Made by a program: the position numbers and the translations under genes. Source: Micromonospora sp. HM5-17 (GTDB lineage: Bacteria > Actinomycetota > Actinomycetes > Mycobacteriales > Micromonosporaceae). From it: a stretch of DNA of 64,000 bases. The notes beneath the pieces are model-generated. The model did no database searches. It saw only the letters and a program-made list of their open reading frames with translations, and was not told where the DNA came from. The stretch covers positions 310,001 to 374,000 of the forward strand of contig NZ_RJWA01000001.1 in NCBI RefSeq assembly GCF_003762835.1, in the 5' to 3' direction. Below are positions 1 to 8,444 of the stretch, piece after piece (the first letter of the stretch is position 1; each line of letters starts with the position of its first letter).

Positions 1-329
1 CGGTACGCCGTCTCGCCGACGTACACGGTGTGCAGCGCGCCCGAACCCGGCACGCCGGTGTCCACCAGCTCGACCCGGGTGACGTCGTCAGTGACGAACT
101 CGGCACCGAACCGCTCGGCCTGCTTGCGCATCGCGTCCATCAGCTCCGGGCCCATGATGCCGTCCGCGAAGCCCGGGAAGTTCTCGACCTCGGTGGTGGT
201 CATCAGCGCGCCACCCGACTCCACGCCCTCGATGACCAGTGGCGCGAGATTGGCGCGGGCAGCGTAGATCGCCGCGGTGTAGCCGGCCGGCCCTGAGCCG
301 ATGATGATCAGGTTGCGGACCTCGTCCAC
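1..329 (-). CDS. trxB: Thioredoxin reductase, N-terminal part (runs off left edge)
   Basis: NADPH-dependent flavoprotein that reduces thioredoxin in the cytoplasm. Only the first 109 residues are in the window. They hold the FAD-binding [10 protein letters not shown] loop near residue 11, followed by ENFPGF and the GPELM region typical of bacterial TrxB. The GTG at 329 was chosen because it sits just before the conserved [11 protein letters not shown] start and follows a purine-rich GGGAGA. The gene lies downstream of sigM and its anti-sigma gene in the same direction, the order seen in mycobacteria and streptomycetes. A separate SigR-like promoter lies about 100 bases upstream, which suggests induction by thiol-oxidative stress. 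The identity is secure; the C-terminal part with the CxxC active site is outside the window. Confidence 0.95.
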   Translation of the reverse strand, partial: MDEVRNLIIIGSGPAGYTAAIYAARANLAPLVIEGVESGGALMTTTEVENFPGFADGIMGPELMDAMRKQAERFGAEFVTDDVTRVELVDTGVPGSGALHTVYVGETAY

Positions 330-424
330 TGCCGTCTCCCGATGTGTCTCTGCGCCCCCAGCGCGCTGCGCCGACGGCGGTCCGAGTGCCGGCCGCCGAC
401 GGCGAACCGACATCTGCAAGCCAG

Positions 425-452
425 AACGTCATCGTACGAACCGGGGATTCCC
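425..452 (-). promoter_or_regulatory. SigR-type (ECF) promoter candidate for trxB
   Basis: On the minus strand GGGAAT (447-452) is followed after 19 bases by GTT (425-427). This is close to the streptomycete SigR consensus of GGAAT, about 18 bases, GTT, and trxB is a classic SigR target. It would give a leader of about 85-90 bases before the GTG at 329. The match is short, so it is a prediction supported mainly by its position and the target gene. Confidence 0.45.
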
Positions 453-512
453 GAGCCGGTCATCCGGTGGGTCATGTCACTGCCCCGTCGAAACGGCCGC
501 TGAGGCGTTGTT

Positions 513-1586
513 TCACCCTACCCGGGTCTGATAGGTGACGTCCGCGCCCGTGGGCGACGTACCGCAACCCGGCCCGGTCGCCCAGGCCCAGCGGGTACCC
601 GTGGAGTCGGCGAAGACGACGACCAGCGCGGCCCTGCCCTCGAACGACGCGAAGTCGACCAGCTCGACCGTGATCGGCCCTCGGCCGTGCGCCGCCGCGA
701 TCGCCTCCAGGCACCGGGCGAGGACGGCCGGGTCGGCGAGCCGCTCCAGCCCGGGTACCCGCTGTGGTGCGACGCCCGGGGAGGCGGTCTCCGGCAGGTC
801 GGGGCCGCCGGTACGGTGTCGGTCCGGCTGCCCGGCCGGACCGGCGGTCACCCGCTCGTCGGTGACCCGGGTTTCGGACGGGTCCTGCGGTGCGGTCGGA
901 GCGCGGCTGGTGAGGGTGGTGACGGTGCCGGCCAGGGTTCGGGGGGTGTAGTCGGTGCCGGTGGCCAGCACCCGCTCCACGGGGGGCCGCGGCACCGGGC
1001 GGGGCGACCCGGAGTCGAGGAGCGGGGCCTGCTCGGGGGCGCTGCCGGCGGTGTACGCCGAGCCGCCGGCCTGGTCCGCGGCGTCATCCGCGCCGAAGCG
1101 GCTCACCGCGAACGCGCCGAAGCCGGCCACCACGGTGGCGACCAGGACCGGACCGGCGACCCGACGCGCCCAGCGTCGCCGCCGGCCGGGACCCCGGGAG
1201 GTGGAGGCCGGGGCGGTCCGGGGCTGGGTCGGTACGCCGGTGGGCGGACGTCCGGGGCGGCGCGGGGCCCTGGGCGTCTCCCGTTCCGCGCTCTCGTCCG
1301 GCCCGGCGGAACTCGGGCCGGCGGCACCGGTCAGGGCCGGCCGGGTCAGGGCCGCGTCGAGTCGGTCGACCACCGCGGGCGGCATCGGTTCCGACTTCGC
1401 CGCCAGCGCCGCCAGATCGCGCCGGACGGCGTCGACGCCAGCCGTCAACGCCGCGTACGCCTCCGCCCAGGCCGGGTCCTCGGCGATCAGCCGGGCGACC
1501 TCGGCCTCGTCCGGGCCGTCCAGCGCGCCGCCGACATAGTCGGCCAGCAGGTCGAAGTCGACCTCCCTGAACTGGCCGCCGGTCAC
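513..1586 (-). CDS. rsmA: Membrane anti-sigma factor paired with SigM
   Basis: A 357-residue protein that probably binds and restrains the sigma factor encoded just upstream. The N-terminal 60 residues (DFDLLADYVGGALDGPDEAE, then a helical stretch) resemble the cytoplasmic sigma-binding region of actinobacterial anti-sigma factors. A basic Pro/Arg-rich linker follows. One membrane segment lies near residues 165-185 (RVAGPVLVATVVAGFGAFAV), and the outer region is Pro/Thr-rich with a compact C-terminal domain. The GTG at 1586 overlaps the sigM stop by 4 bases (GTGA), so translation is coupled. An upstream in-frame extension inside sigM was rejected as antisense-like read-through. The function is inferred from context and overall architecture; the symbol follows the mycobacterial sigM partner. 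Confidence 0.75.
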   Translation of the reverse strand: MTGGQFREVDFDLLADYVGGALDGPDEAEVARLIAEDPAWAEAYAALTAGVDAVRRDLAALAAKSEPMPPAVVDRLDAALTRPALTGAAGPSSAGPDESAERETPRAPRRPGRPPTGVPTQPRTAPASTSRGPGRRRRWARRVAGPVLVATVVAGFGAFAVSRFGADDAADQAGGSAYTAGSAPEQAPLLDSGSPRPVPRPPVERVLATGTDYTPRTLAGTVTTLTSRAPTAPQDPSETRVTDERVTAGPAGQPDRHRTGGPDLPETASPGVAPQRVPGLERLADPAVLARCLEAIAAAHGRGPITVELVDFASFEGRAALVVVFADSTGTRWAWATGPGCGTSPTGADVTYQTRVG

Positions 1587-2617
1587 GATTCCTCCTGCTC
1601 CTGGCCGGGTGAGGGCCGCCGGTCGGGTCCCACCGGCCGCTGTTCGGCCCCGGACCGGGCCGACCGGTCGGGTCCCGACCGGGTTGACGTAGGTCGGACG
1701 TCTGAGCCGAAGCCGCGGTTCCCCCTGGTGGCCGACGGCATGCCGACCCCGGGGCCGGTATGCGGGGCGGTGCCGCCACTGGCCGCCCGAGCCGCTGCCT
1801 CCTCCTCGTCCGCCGCGCCGGTGCGCGGCTCGGGGGCGCGCAGGTGGCCGAGGAGAACGGCGAGCCGGGCCCGCCCCCGCGCGCACCGGCTCTTCACCGT
1901 GCCCTCCGCCACACCGAGGATCTCGGCGACCTCGGCGACCGGATAGCCCTGGAGGTCCACCAGGACGAGAGCGGCCCGCTGCTCGACGGGGAGCGCGGCG
2001 AGCGCCTGCCGGACGACGAGCGCGGTGTCGTGGTCGACGGCCGGCGCGGCCGGCTCGAGGCCGCCGACCCAGCGCCCGCTCTCGTCCGGCCCGGAGCTGT
2101 CGGGCAACGGCACGGTCGGATGCGACTGTCGGCGGCGGATCCGGTCGAGGCAGGCGTTCACCACGATCCGGTGTAGCCAGGTGGTGACGGCCGCATCGCC
2201 GCGGAACCGCGCCGCCGCCCGGTGTGCGGAGAGCAGCGCGTCCTGGAGGGCGTCCGCCGCCTCCTCCCGATCGCCGAGGGTGCGGAGCGCGACGGCCCAG
2301 AGGCGGTCCCGGTGGCGGTGGAAGAGAGCCGCGAAGGCGCCCGGGTCGCCGTCCGCGTGGGCCCGCAGCAGCGCGACGTCGCTCGGCTCGGACCCGGCGA
2401 CCTCCTCACCGTCCGGCTCCGGGCCGACAGACGTGGGTTCGGGAACGGCGTGCGGGTCCGGCGAGGTGGGCCGGGGAACGGCCGCGCCGGCCGGCTCCGG
2501 CTGCTCCGCGGGTCCGGCGTCGTCGCCGGCCGACCGGACCGGCTCTGCGCCCGGCCACGGACCGGTGGCCGACGAGCGGGTCTGGCCGGCCGCGTCCGAA
2601 CTCCGTGCGCCGGTCAT
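1583..2617 (-). CDS. sigM: ECF RNA polymerase sigma factor SigM
   Basis: Extracytoplasmic-function sigma factor of 344 residues. After about 75 acidic, Pro-rich residues comes region 2 (GDPGAFAALFHRHRDRLWAV through AVTTWLHRIVVNACLDRIRR). Region 4 follows at about residues 205-260, with ALAALPVEQRAALVLVDLQG and a helix-turn-helix (VAEVAEILGVAEGTVKSRCA). A disordered C-terminal tail of about 75 residues is unusual for an ECF factor. The neighbours (anti-sigma, trxB, pseudokinase, murJ) match the sigM locus of mycobacteria. TATCGT stands 6 bases before the ATG, so the message may be leaderless. Confidence 0.88.
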   Translation of the reverse strand: MTGARSSDAAGQTRSSATGPWPGAEPVRSAGDDAGPAEQPEPAGAAVPRPTSPDPHAVPEPTSVGPEPDGEEVAGSEPSDVALLRAHADGDPGAFAALFHRHRDRLWAVALRTLGDREEAADALQDALLSAHRAAARFRGDAAVTTWLHRIVVNACLDRIRRRQSHPTVPLPDSSGPDESGRWVGGLEPAAPAVDHDTALVVRQALAALPVEQRAALVLVDLQGYPVAEVAEILGVAEGTVKSRCARGRARLAVLLGHLRAPEPRTGAADEEEAAARAASGGTAPHTGPGVGMPSATRGNRGFGSDVRPTSTRSGPDRSARSGAEQRPVGPDRRPSPGQEQEES

Positions 2618-2662
2618 GGCCGCACGATACCGACTGTCGTCTCCACCGGGGCGTCCGGTCGC

Positions 2663-4267
2663 TCACCGAGCCTGGACCGTGATCTCCTGAACGCCGATCT
2701 TGTAGCGGTACGGCTCGCTCTGGGGCAGGGAGGTGATCCAGAGCAGGAGGTACTGGTACTTCTGGCCCGGGACGAAGTCGCTGAAGGTGATGGTGGAGCC
2801 GTCAGCCTTCTCGAACGGGTTCCCGATCCGCTGGTACGTGTCGACCAGCTGCCGGTCGCCGGAACTGGTCGACGGGTAGTCCCGGGTGCCCCACCGCAGC
2901 TCGGCGGAGAAGCCGGGAGCGGAGAACTCCGCCTTGACGCTGGTGACCTCCCTCGGCTCGCCGAGGTTGATCAGGATCCCCATGCCGTCCTTGAGGTTTC
3001 CGAAGGTCGACCGGTTGTAGCTGTCGGTCTCCCAACCGTCGTTGGGGTCGCCGTTGACCACCTTCTCGACGCCGTCCAGCTCGGTCCGGTCGCCCTCGGG
3101 GTCGATCACCCGGAGCTGGTCGGCCCGGAGGTCGAGCTTGACCGGCTTGCTGAGCGGCGGGTCGGGCTCGCCCGCGGCGCCCGCCTGGGCCGGCACCGTG
3201 GCGGAAGGGGTCGGTGCCGCCTCGGGACCGGCGGGGTCGTTGGAGAGCACGTTGATCCCGACCAGGAGCCCGATGAGCGCGACCGCCAGCAGGGCGGCCA
3301 CCCCGATCAGGGTCTTCCGGCCACCGGTGGTCGGGATGTCGGGAGTGTTGTCGGCGGTGGTGAACCGGAGCGGACCGCTGTCGAGGTACTGCTCCTCCGC
3401 GGCGGCGTCCAGCCGGCCGAGTTCGGCGGCGAGGACGTCGGCGGAGGGGACCGTGAGCTGGGGGTCCAGCAGGTCCATGATCAGGTCGTCGAGGTACGTG
3501 GGGATGCCGGCCCGAACCTGCCGGGGCGCGGCGAGCGCTCCGCTGGCGTCCCGGACCGCGTCCGGGACGGCGGCGCGGGCATGCCGGTCGGCGGTGCCGC
3601 CGAGGGTCGCCTCGACGTGCGGCCAGTGCCCGGTCAGCGCGTAGTAGAGGATGCCGCCGACGGCCCGTACGTCGGTTTCGGGGCTCTCCGCGCCGTCGGT
3701 ACGGGCGTCGGCCAGGACGACCCGCCCGTCATCGGCGATCATCACGGTGCCGGGGTGCAGGTTGCCGTGGACCATCCCGGTGGCGTGGATCGCGGCGATC
3801 GCCCCGGCGACGGCGTGGGCGACGGCGGTGGCCCGGGCCGGGTCGAGGACGCCCTCCGCGACCACCTCGCGCAGCGACCGGCCGTCGACCCACTCGCGGA
3901 CGACGTAGGCGCGCTCCTCTTCGTCGATCGCGTCGTAGACGCCGACGAGGTTGGGGTGGATGACGCGGCTTGCCGCCACGGCGGCCTGGAGCATCTCCTT
4001 TGCGGACTCGCCACCGGGGTAGCGCAGCACGACGGCGACAGGTCGGCGTAGCACGACGTCGACACCGCGCCAGACCTGACGGCCGGCGCTGTCGTCGTTG
4101 ATGTGTTCGGCAAGCTCGTACCGCTCGGCCAGGATCTCACCGGCGGCGGGGGCACCGAAGGTCATCACCGGCGGAGTGACCTCGTCCGCCTCCTGACCTT
4201 CGCCGACCTGGGTCACCCGTCCTCCCTCGGTGATCGTGTCGATCGCTGGACCCGTGCTGCTGGGCAT
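2663..4267 (-). CDS. Membrane pseudokinase with C-terminal discoidin-like domain (MurJ partner)
   Basis: A 534-residue protein with a kinase-like fold at about residues 45-290, one membrane segment near 315-340 (LIGVAALLAVALIGLLVGIN) and an extracytoplasmic beta-rich domain (GVEKVVNGDPNDGWETDS onwards) resembling F5/8 type C folds. Catalytic residues are missing: the VAIK lysine is replaced (VAVVLR), HRD reads HGN (MVHGNLHPGTVMI) and DFG reads ADA. It should therefore bind partners rather than phosphorylate. In M. tuberculosis the same module is fused to the C-terminus of MviN/MurJ, where PknB phosphorylates it and the FHA protein FhaA is recruited. Here it is a separate gene downstream of murJ. 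GTG at 4216, behind a strong GGGAGG, is an alternative start. Confidence 0.85.
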   Translation of the reverse strand: MPSSTGPAIDTITEGGRVTQVGEGQEADEVTPPVMTFGAPAAGEILAERYELAEHINDDSAGRQVWRGVDVVLRRPVAVVLRYPGGESAKEMLQAAVAASRVIHPNLVGVYDAIDEEERAYVVREWVDGRSLREVVAEGVLDPARATAVAHAVAGAIAAIHATGMVHGNLHPGTVMIADDGRVVLADARTDGAESPETDVRAVGGILYYALTGHWPHVEATLGGTADRHARAAVPDAVRDASGALAAPRQVRAGIPTYLDDLIMDLLDPQLTVPSADVLAAELGRLDAAAEEQYLDSGPLRFTTADNTPDIPTTGGRKTLIGVAALLAVALIGLLVGINVLSNDPAGPEAAPTPSATVPAQAGAAGEPDPPLSKPVKLDLRADQLRVIDPEGDRTELDGVEKVVNGDPNDGWETDSYNRSTFGNLKDGMGILINLGEPREVTSVKAEFSAPGFSAELRWGTRDYPSTSSGDRQLVDTYQRIGNPFEKADGSTITFSDFVPGQKYQYLLLWITSLPQSEPYRYKIGVQEITVQAR

Positions 4268-4317
4268 CTGGCTTCCGTTCCGCCTTTGCAGGGACCCGGG
4301 CGGCCACCGGCTCTTCT

Positions 4318-4323
4318 AGCCTA
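4318..4323 (-). promoter_or_regulatory. Candidate -10 element for the pseudokinase gene
   Basis: TAGGCT on the minus strand matches the actinobacterial housekeeping -10 consensus (TAGRRT-like) and would place transcription start about 45 bases before the ATG at 4267. No convincing -35 is visible. The same hexamer stands before several other genes in this window. Confidence 0.35.
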
Positions 4324-4656
4324 GGCGCTCGCCGCATCCGTCGAGAGCGACCTTACCTGGGTCTGACTGATCCCCGACACGTCATCTTGGGCCATAGGCC
4401 ACCAGCTGCCGCAGATGTCGGGAAGAGCACCTGAACAACCGCTCTCATCCGGCTGGACGACATGGGCATTTAGCAATCTAAAGGTGATTTTTATGTCATT
4501 TCGGGGTAGGTCAATCTGTCTTCGACCTCCGCGGCCCGCGATCGTGTCGCCCGGACCGCCGTACCGGGCCTCTTCCCGCCCGGGCCGGAAGTATGCCACC
4601 CGCGAGTCAATTGAGGACAGCCGCCCTGACGATCGGTCAGTTGATCCTGACTGGGA

Positions 4657-4712
4657 GTTATCCACAGCATTCCACCTGGGCTTCGTCCTCAGGCGACCCG
4701 GTTATCCACAGC
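4657..4712 (+). promoter_or_regulatory. Pair of perfect DnaA boxes
   Basis: TTATCCACA occurs at 4658-4666 and again at 4702-4710, same orientation, 44 bases apart, each within the longer identity GTTATCCACAGC. TTATCCACA is the strongest known DnaA-binding nonamer, and AT-containing nonamers are rare by chance in this GC-rich DNA. They may bind DnaA as a regulatory or titration site close to the origin. Binding is inferred. Confidence 0.6.
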
Positions 4713-4749
4713 GATATCCCCAGCCGCGTCGGAGTTGGGGATAGCCGAC

Positions 4750-6471
4750 TCAGCGGCCGAGCCGGCGCCGGACCATGTCGACGACGTCGGTGATCTCCCG
4801 GATCCCCAGCACCAGGGCGAGCCCGAGGTACGTCCCGCCGATCGCCGCACCGCCGAGGGCCACCTCGACGAAGCCGAGCCAGCGGCTCGACAACGCCTCG
4901 CCGGGGAGGAGCACCACGACGAGCAGCCCGACGAGTGTCGCGCCGAGGGCCGCGACCAGGACCCGGCCGAGGGTGCTGGCGATCGTGCCGAACCCGAGGC
5001 GGCCGATCCGGGACCGGAGCAGCGAGGCCGAGATCACCGCCGCGGCCACGTACGACACTCCGTTGCCGATCATCATCCCGGAGGCGAGGAACGACAACGG
5101 GAGTACGGCGAAGACGAGCACCTGGACGACGATCCGCAGCACGACGACCGGAATGTTGATCAGAGCGGGGGTCCGGGTGTCCGGCAGCGCCCAGAACGCG
5201 AAGGTGAAGACCTGGCTGATCGCGAACGGCACCAGCGCCAGCGCGGCGACCAGCAGCACCGGGGAGATGGCGCCGGCGTCGCCCGCGCCGGCTCCGTAGT
5301 TGAAGAGGACCACCGCGATCGGTTCGGCGAGTACGGCGTAGCAGACGGCGATCGGGGCGAGCACGGCCGCGACGGTCCGGACGGTCCGGGAGAGGTCCGC
5401 CGCCATGTCGGCGAACCGGCCGTCGGCCGCGGCGGCGCTCATCCGGGGCATCAGCGCGGTGATGATCGAGACCGCGATGATGCCGTGCGCCATCATCAGC
5501 AGCAGGAAGACGTTGTTGTAGATCGCCGGCCCCGCGGAGTCGTGCCCCACCTGGTTGAGCAGGTTGAACAGGACGATCAGGCCGAGCGAGTTGACCGCGA
5601 CGTAGCAGAACATCCAGGCGCCGAGCCGGCCCAGCTCGCGGAGCCCGAGCTCCCGGAAGTCGAAGCGTGGCCGCCAGCGGAACCCGACCCGGCGCAACGC
5701 CGGTAGCAGGCCGGCGACCTGGACCACGATGCCGAGCAGGGTGCCGCCGCCGAGCAGCAGGATCTGGCCCCGGCTCATCTCGCCCGGTTCGATGACCTTT
5801 GCGCCGTAGATGGCGATGTAGAGCGCGCAGGCGGCGATGATCACCAGGTTGTTGAGGATCGGCGCCCACATCGGCGCCGCGAAGTGGCCCCGGGTGTTCA
5901 GCACCGCGGCGATCAGCGCGCTGAGGCCGGAGAAGAAGATGATCGGCAGCAGCAGCCGGGAGAGGTCGGTGACGAGCTCCTGGTAGTCCTCGCCGCGCCC
6001 GCCGGCGTAGATCTCACTCAGCACCCCGGCCAGGAGGATGGCCAGCACCGACGCGATGCCGAGAGCGAGCCCGGCCAGGGTGAGCAGACGCTGGGCGTAC
6101 GCCTGGCCGCCGTCGGGGTCGAGCTTGCGGCGCCGGACCAGCACCGGCACCACCACGCTGGTCAGAACCCCGCCGAGCAGGAATTCGTAGACCATCTGCG
6201 GGATGATCAGAGCCGTGGCGTACGCGTCGTTGACGGCGAAGTTGCCGAGTGCGGCGACGACCATCAACGTACGGAGGAAACCGGTGCCCCGGCTGACCAG
6301 ACTGCCGATCGCCATGATCGCGCTGTTGCTGGCCGCGCTGCCCTCCGCCGTCTCCGGCGGCGGGTTGGTGCTCTCGATGATCGGGCTGGTCGAGATCAGC
6401 GTGGCACCGTCCCGGGGCGGTGGAACCCCGTCGGGCATGGCGTTCGCGCTGCGGTACAGCCCGCCTGCCAT
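4750..6471 (-). CDS. murJ: Lipid II flippase MurJ (MviN family)
   Basis: Integral membrane protein of 573 residues with about 14 hydrophobic segments, moving lipid II across the cytoplasmic membrane for peptidoglycan synthesis. Family signatures include SAASNSAIMAIGSLVSRGTG followed by GFLRTL near residues 45-75, the VYEFLLGG turn, and FFSGLSALIAAVLNTRGHFA in the middle. The ATG at 6471 was chosen over an in-frame start 63 bases upstream because GGGAGG lies 6 bases before it and the extension is not conserved in character. The protein ends soon after its last membrane segment (EITDVVDMVRRRLGR), unlike the mycobacterial homologue, which carries a pseudokinase tail; that tail is the next gene. 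The mutT4 and Rv3909-like genes that usually separate murJ from the CCA enzyme are absent. Confidence 0.95.
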   Translation of the reverse strand: MAGGLYRSANAMPDGVPPPRDGATLISTSPIIESTNPPPETAEGSAASNSAIMAIGSLVSRGTGFLRTLMVVAALGNFAVNDAYATALIIPQMVYEFLLGGVLTSVVVPVLVRRRKLDPDGGQAYAQRLLTLAGLALGIASVLAILLAGVLSEIYAGGRGEDYQELVTDLSRLLLPIIFFSGLSALIAAVLNTRGHFAAPMWAPILNNLVIIAACALYIAIYGAKVIEPGEMSRGQILLLGGGTLLGIVVQVAGLLPALRRVGFRWRPRFDFRELGLRELGRLGAWMFCYVAVNSLGLIVLFNLLNQVGHDSAGPAIYNNVFLLLMMAHGIIAVSIITALMPRMSAAAADGRFADMAADLSRTVRTVAAVLAPIAVCYAVLAEPIAVVLFNYGAGAGDAGAISPVLLVAALALVPFAISQVFTFAFWALPDTRTPALINIPVVVLRIVVQVLVFAVLPLSFLASGMMIGNGVSYVAAAVISASLLRSRIGRLGFGTIASTLGRVLVAALGATLVGLLVVVLLPGEALSSRWLGFVEVALGGAAIGGTYLGLALVLGIREITDVVDMVRRRLGR

Positions 6472-6607
6472 GTCAGCCTCCCAGGGGGTATGGCGGGCAG
6501 GGTACCCGCCAGCACTCCTGGAGACCTTAGTCAACCGGGACCGGGGCTGCCGAAGCGTGTCGTCGCCGAGCGGTGTGCCCGCCGCCGGCAGGTGCAGGTC
6601 GGCCCGC

Positions 6608-6613
6608 TAGGCT
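6608..6613 (+). promoter_or_regulatory. Candidate -10 element for a leaderless CCA-enzyme transcript
   Basis: TAGGCT ends 9 bases before the ATG at 6623. There is no Shine-Dalgarno sequence in between, so transcription would start at or next to the start codon. Confidence 0.4.
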
Positions 6614-6622
6614 GGCGATTCC

Positions 6623-8275
6623 ATGTCCGACGCATCCGTTCCGCAGGCAGCCCGTTCCGCGCCGTCCGCCAGCCGGTCGGCCGGTTCCCCGTCCGCCTCC
6701 TCGCCCGCCGGTTCCCGGGCGAGGTCGGCCGGTGCGTCCGGCGGCCGGAAGGCGGCAGCGCCGGGCCGCGACGCCGCGGCCGTGGGCCGGGGAGCGGGGG
6801 CCTCGGGCCGGGGTGGCGCGGCGCCGGGCCGCGGGTCGGCCGCGAGCCGGCTGAGCGCCGCGCAACGCAACGCCGTGGCCGAACTGCTCCGGGTCTCGCC
6901 GGTCGCCGACGAACTCGGGCGCCGGTTCGCCCGCGCCGGCCACGAGCTGCACCTGGTCGGTGGCTCGGTCCGGGACGCGCTGCTCGGCCGGCTCGGCGAG
7001 GACCTCGACTTCGCCACCGACGCGCATCCCGACCAGACGCTGCGGCTGCTCAAGGGCTGGGCGGAGGCGACCTGGGAGACCGGCCGCGAGTTCGGCACCA
7101 TCGGGGCCCAGCGCGGCGGACTCCGGCTGGAGATCACGACGTTCCGCGCCGAGTCGTACGACCACGTGAGCCGTAACCCCGTCGTCGAGTACGGCACGAG
7201 CCTCGTCGACGACCTGCGGCGCCGCGACTTCACGGTGAACGCGATGGCGGTCAGCCTCCCCGGGCACGAGTTCACCGACCCGTACGGCGGACTCGACGAC
7301 CTCGCCGAGCGGGTGATCCGAACCCCCGGTACCCCGGCCGAGTCCTTCGGCGATGATCCGCTGCGGATGCTCCGGGCCGCCCGGTTCGCGGCGCAGCTGG
7401 GGTTCACCGTCCACCCGGCGGTGAAGGACGCGATGCGGGAGATGGCCGCGGACCTGGACCGGATCACCGCCGAGCGGATCCGCGACGAGTTCACCAAGCT
7501 GCTCTGCGGCGCCGATCCGGTGACCGGGCTGCGCCTGCTGGTCGAGACCGGGCTGGCCGACCGGTTCCTGCCGGAACTCTCCGGCCTGCGGCTGGAGATC
7601 GACGAGCACGCGCAGCACAAGGACGTCTACGAGCACACCCTGACCGTGGTGAACAACGCGATCCGGTTGGAGGGGGACTCCGGCTGCGACTTCGTGCTCC
7701 GGATGGCCGCGCTGATGCACGACGTCGGCAAGCCGGCGACCAAGGCGGTCGGGCCGGACGGCCGGGTCAGCTTCCACCACCACGAGGTGGTCGGCGCCCG
7801 GCTGACCAAGCAGCGGATGAAGGCGCTGCGCTACCCCAAGGACGTGATCAGCCAGGTCACCACGCTGGTCGGGCTGCACCTGCGGTTCTACGGGTACGGC
7901 CGGGGCGAGTGGACCGACTCCGCGGTACGCCGCTACGTCACCGACGCGGGCGACCTGCTGCCCCGGCTGCACAAGCTCACCCGCTCCGACTGCACGACCC
8001 GCAATCGGCGGAAGGCGGCGCAGCTCGCCGCCGACTACGACGCGTTGGAGGCCCGGATCGCCCGCCTGCAGGCGGAGGAGGACCTGGCCCGGGTCCGGCC
8101 CGACCTCGACGGCAACGCGATCATGGAGTTGCTCGGCATACCGCCGGGCCCGATCGTCGGCCGCGCCTGGCGGCACCTGAAGGAGCTGCGGCTGGAGCGG
8201 GGGCCGCTGAGCCGGGAGGAGGCCGAGGCGGAGCTGCTGCGCTGGGCCCGCGAACAGGGCGTCATCGACGGCTGA
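6623..8275 (+). CDS. cca: CCA tRNA nucleotidyltransferase
   Basis: Adds or repairs the 3' CCA end of tRNAs in the cytoplasm (Rv3907c/PcnA-type). The protein has 550 residues. The first 75 or so are a Ser/Ala/Gly/Arg-rich extension. The nucleotidyltransferase core follows with HLVGGSVRDALLGR and the metal-binding EDLDFATDA, then the RRRDFTVNAMA signature and the FGDDPLRMLRAARFAAQLGF head-neck motif. A C-terminal HD domain carries HKDVYEHTL and LMHDVGKP. The gene is divergent from murJ with 151 bases between starts and is probably leaderless. The identity is secure; exact CCA versus poly(A) specificity is assigned from family and locus. Confidence 0.93.
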   Translation: MSDASVPQAARSAPSASRSAGSPSASSPAGSRARSAGASGGRKAAAPGRDAAAVGRGAGASGRGGAAPGRGSAASRLSAAQRNAVAELLRVSPVADELGRRFARAGHELHLVGGSVRDALLGRLGEDLDFATDAHPDQTLRLLKGWAEATWETGREFGTIGAQRGGLRLEITTFRAESYDHVSRNPVVEYGTSLVDDLRRRDFTVNAMAVSLPGHEFTDPYGGLDDLAERVIRTPGTPAESFGDDPLRMLRAARFAAQLGFTVHPAVKDAMREMAADLDRITAERIRDEFTKLLCGADPVTGLRLLVETGLADRFLPELSGLRLEIDEHAQHKDVYEHTLTVVNNAIRLEGDSGCDFVLRMAALMHDVGKPATKAVGPDGRVSFHHHEVVGARLTKQRMKALRYPKDVISQVTTLVGLHLRFYGYGRGEWTDSAVRRYVTDAGDLLPRLHKLTRSDCTTRNRRKAAQLAADYDALEARIARLQAEEDLARVRPDLDGNAIMELLGIPPGPIVGRAWRHLKELRLERGPLSREEAEAELLRWAREQGVIDG

Positions 8276-8402
8276 CCGGCGCTGCGGCGCCGCGGCCCGG
8301 CCGCCCCGGCACGACGATGGCGCGGCAGAGCATGCGGCGGCGCGGGCATGCCGGTCGGCGGTGCCGCCCGCGCGGCCCACGGCGAGGGCTCCGGCACGAC
8401 GA

Positions 8403-8432
8403 CGGCCCGACACCGCAACCGGTGCCGGGCCG
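8403..8432. terminator. Hairpin between convergent cca and flotillin genes
   Basis: Twelve-base arms (8403-8414 and 8421-8432) with one mismatch and a 6-base loop lie in the 169-base convergent gap. There is no clear T run, as is common for actinobacterial terminators. It could serve both strands. Confidence 0.45.
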
Positions 8433-8444
8433 CACGAGGTGCAG

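Larger units (their letters stand above)
4268..4749. other. Intergenic region between murJ and the pseudokinase gene
   Basis: A 482-base gap with no convincing gene. It holds a locally AT-rich stretch (about 4465-4515), two perfect DnaA boxes (4658-4666 and 4702-4710) and a -10-like hexamer at 4318-4323. Short open frames here have poor codon bias and no ribosome site. Confidence 0.6.
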
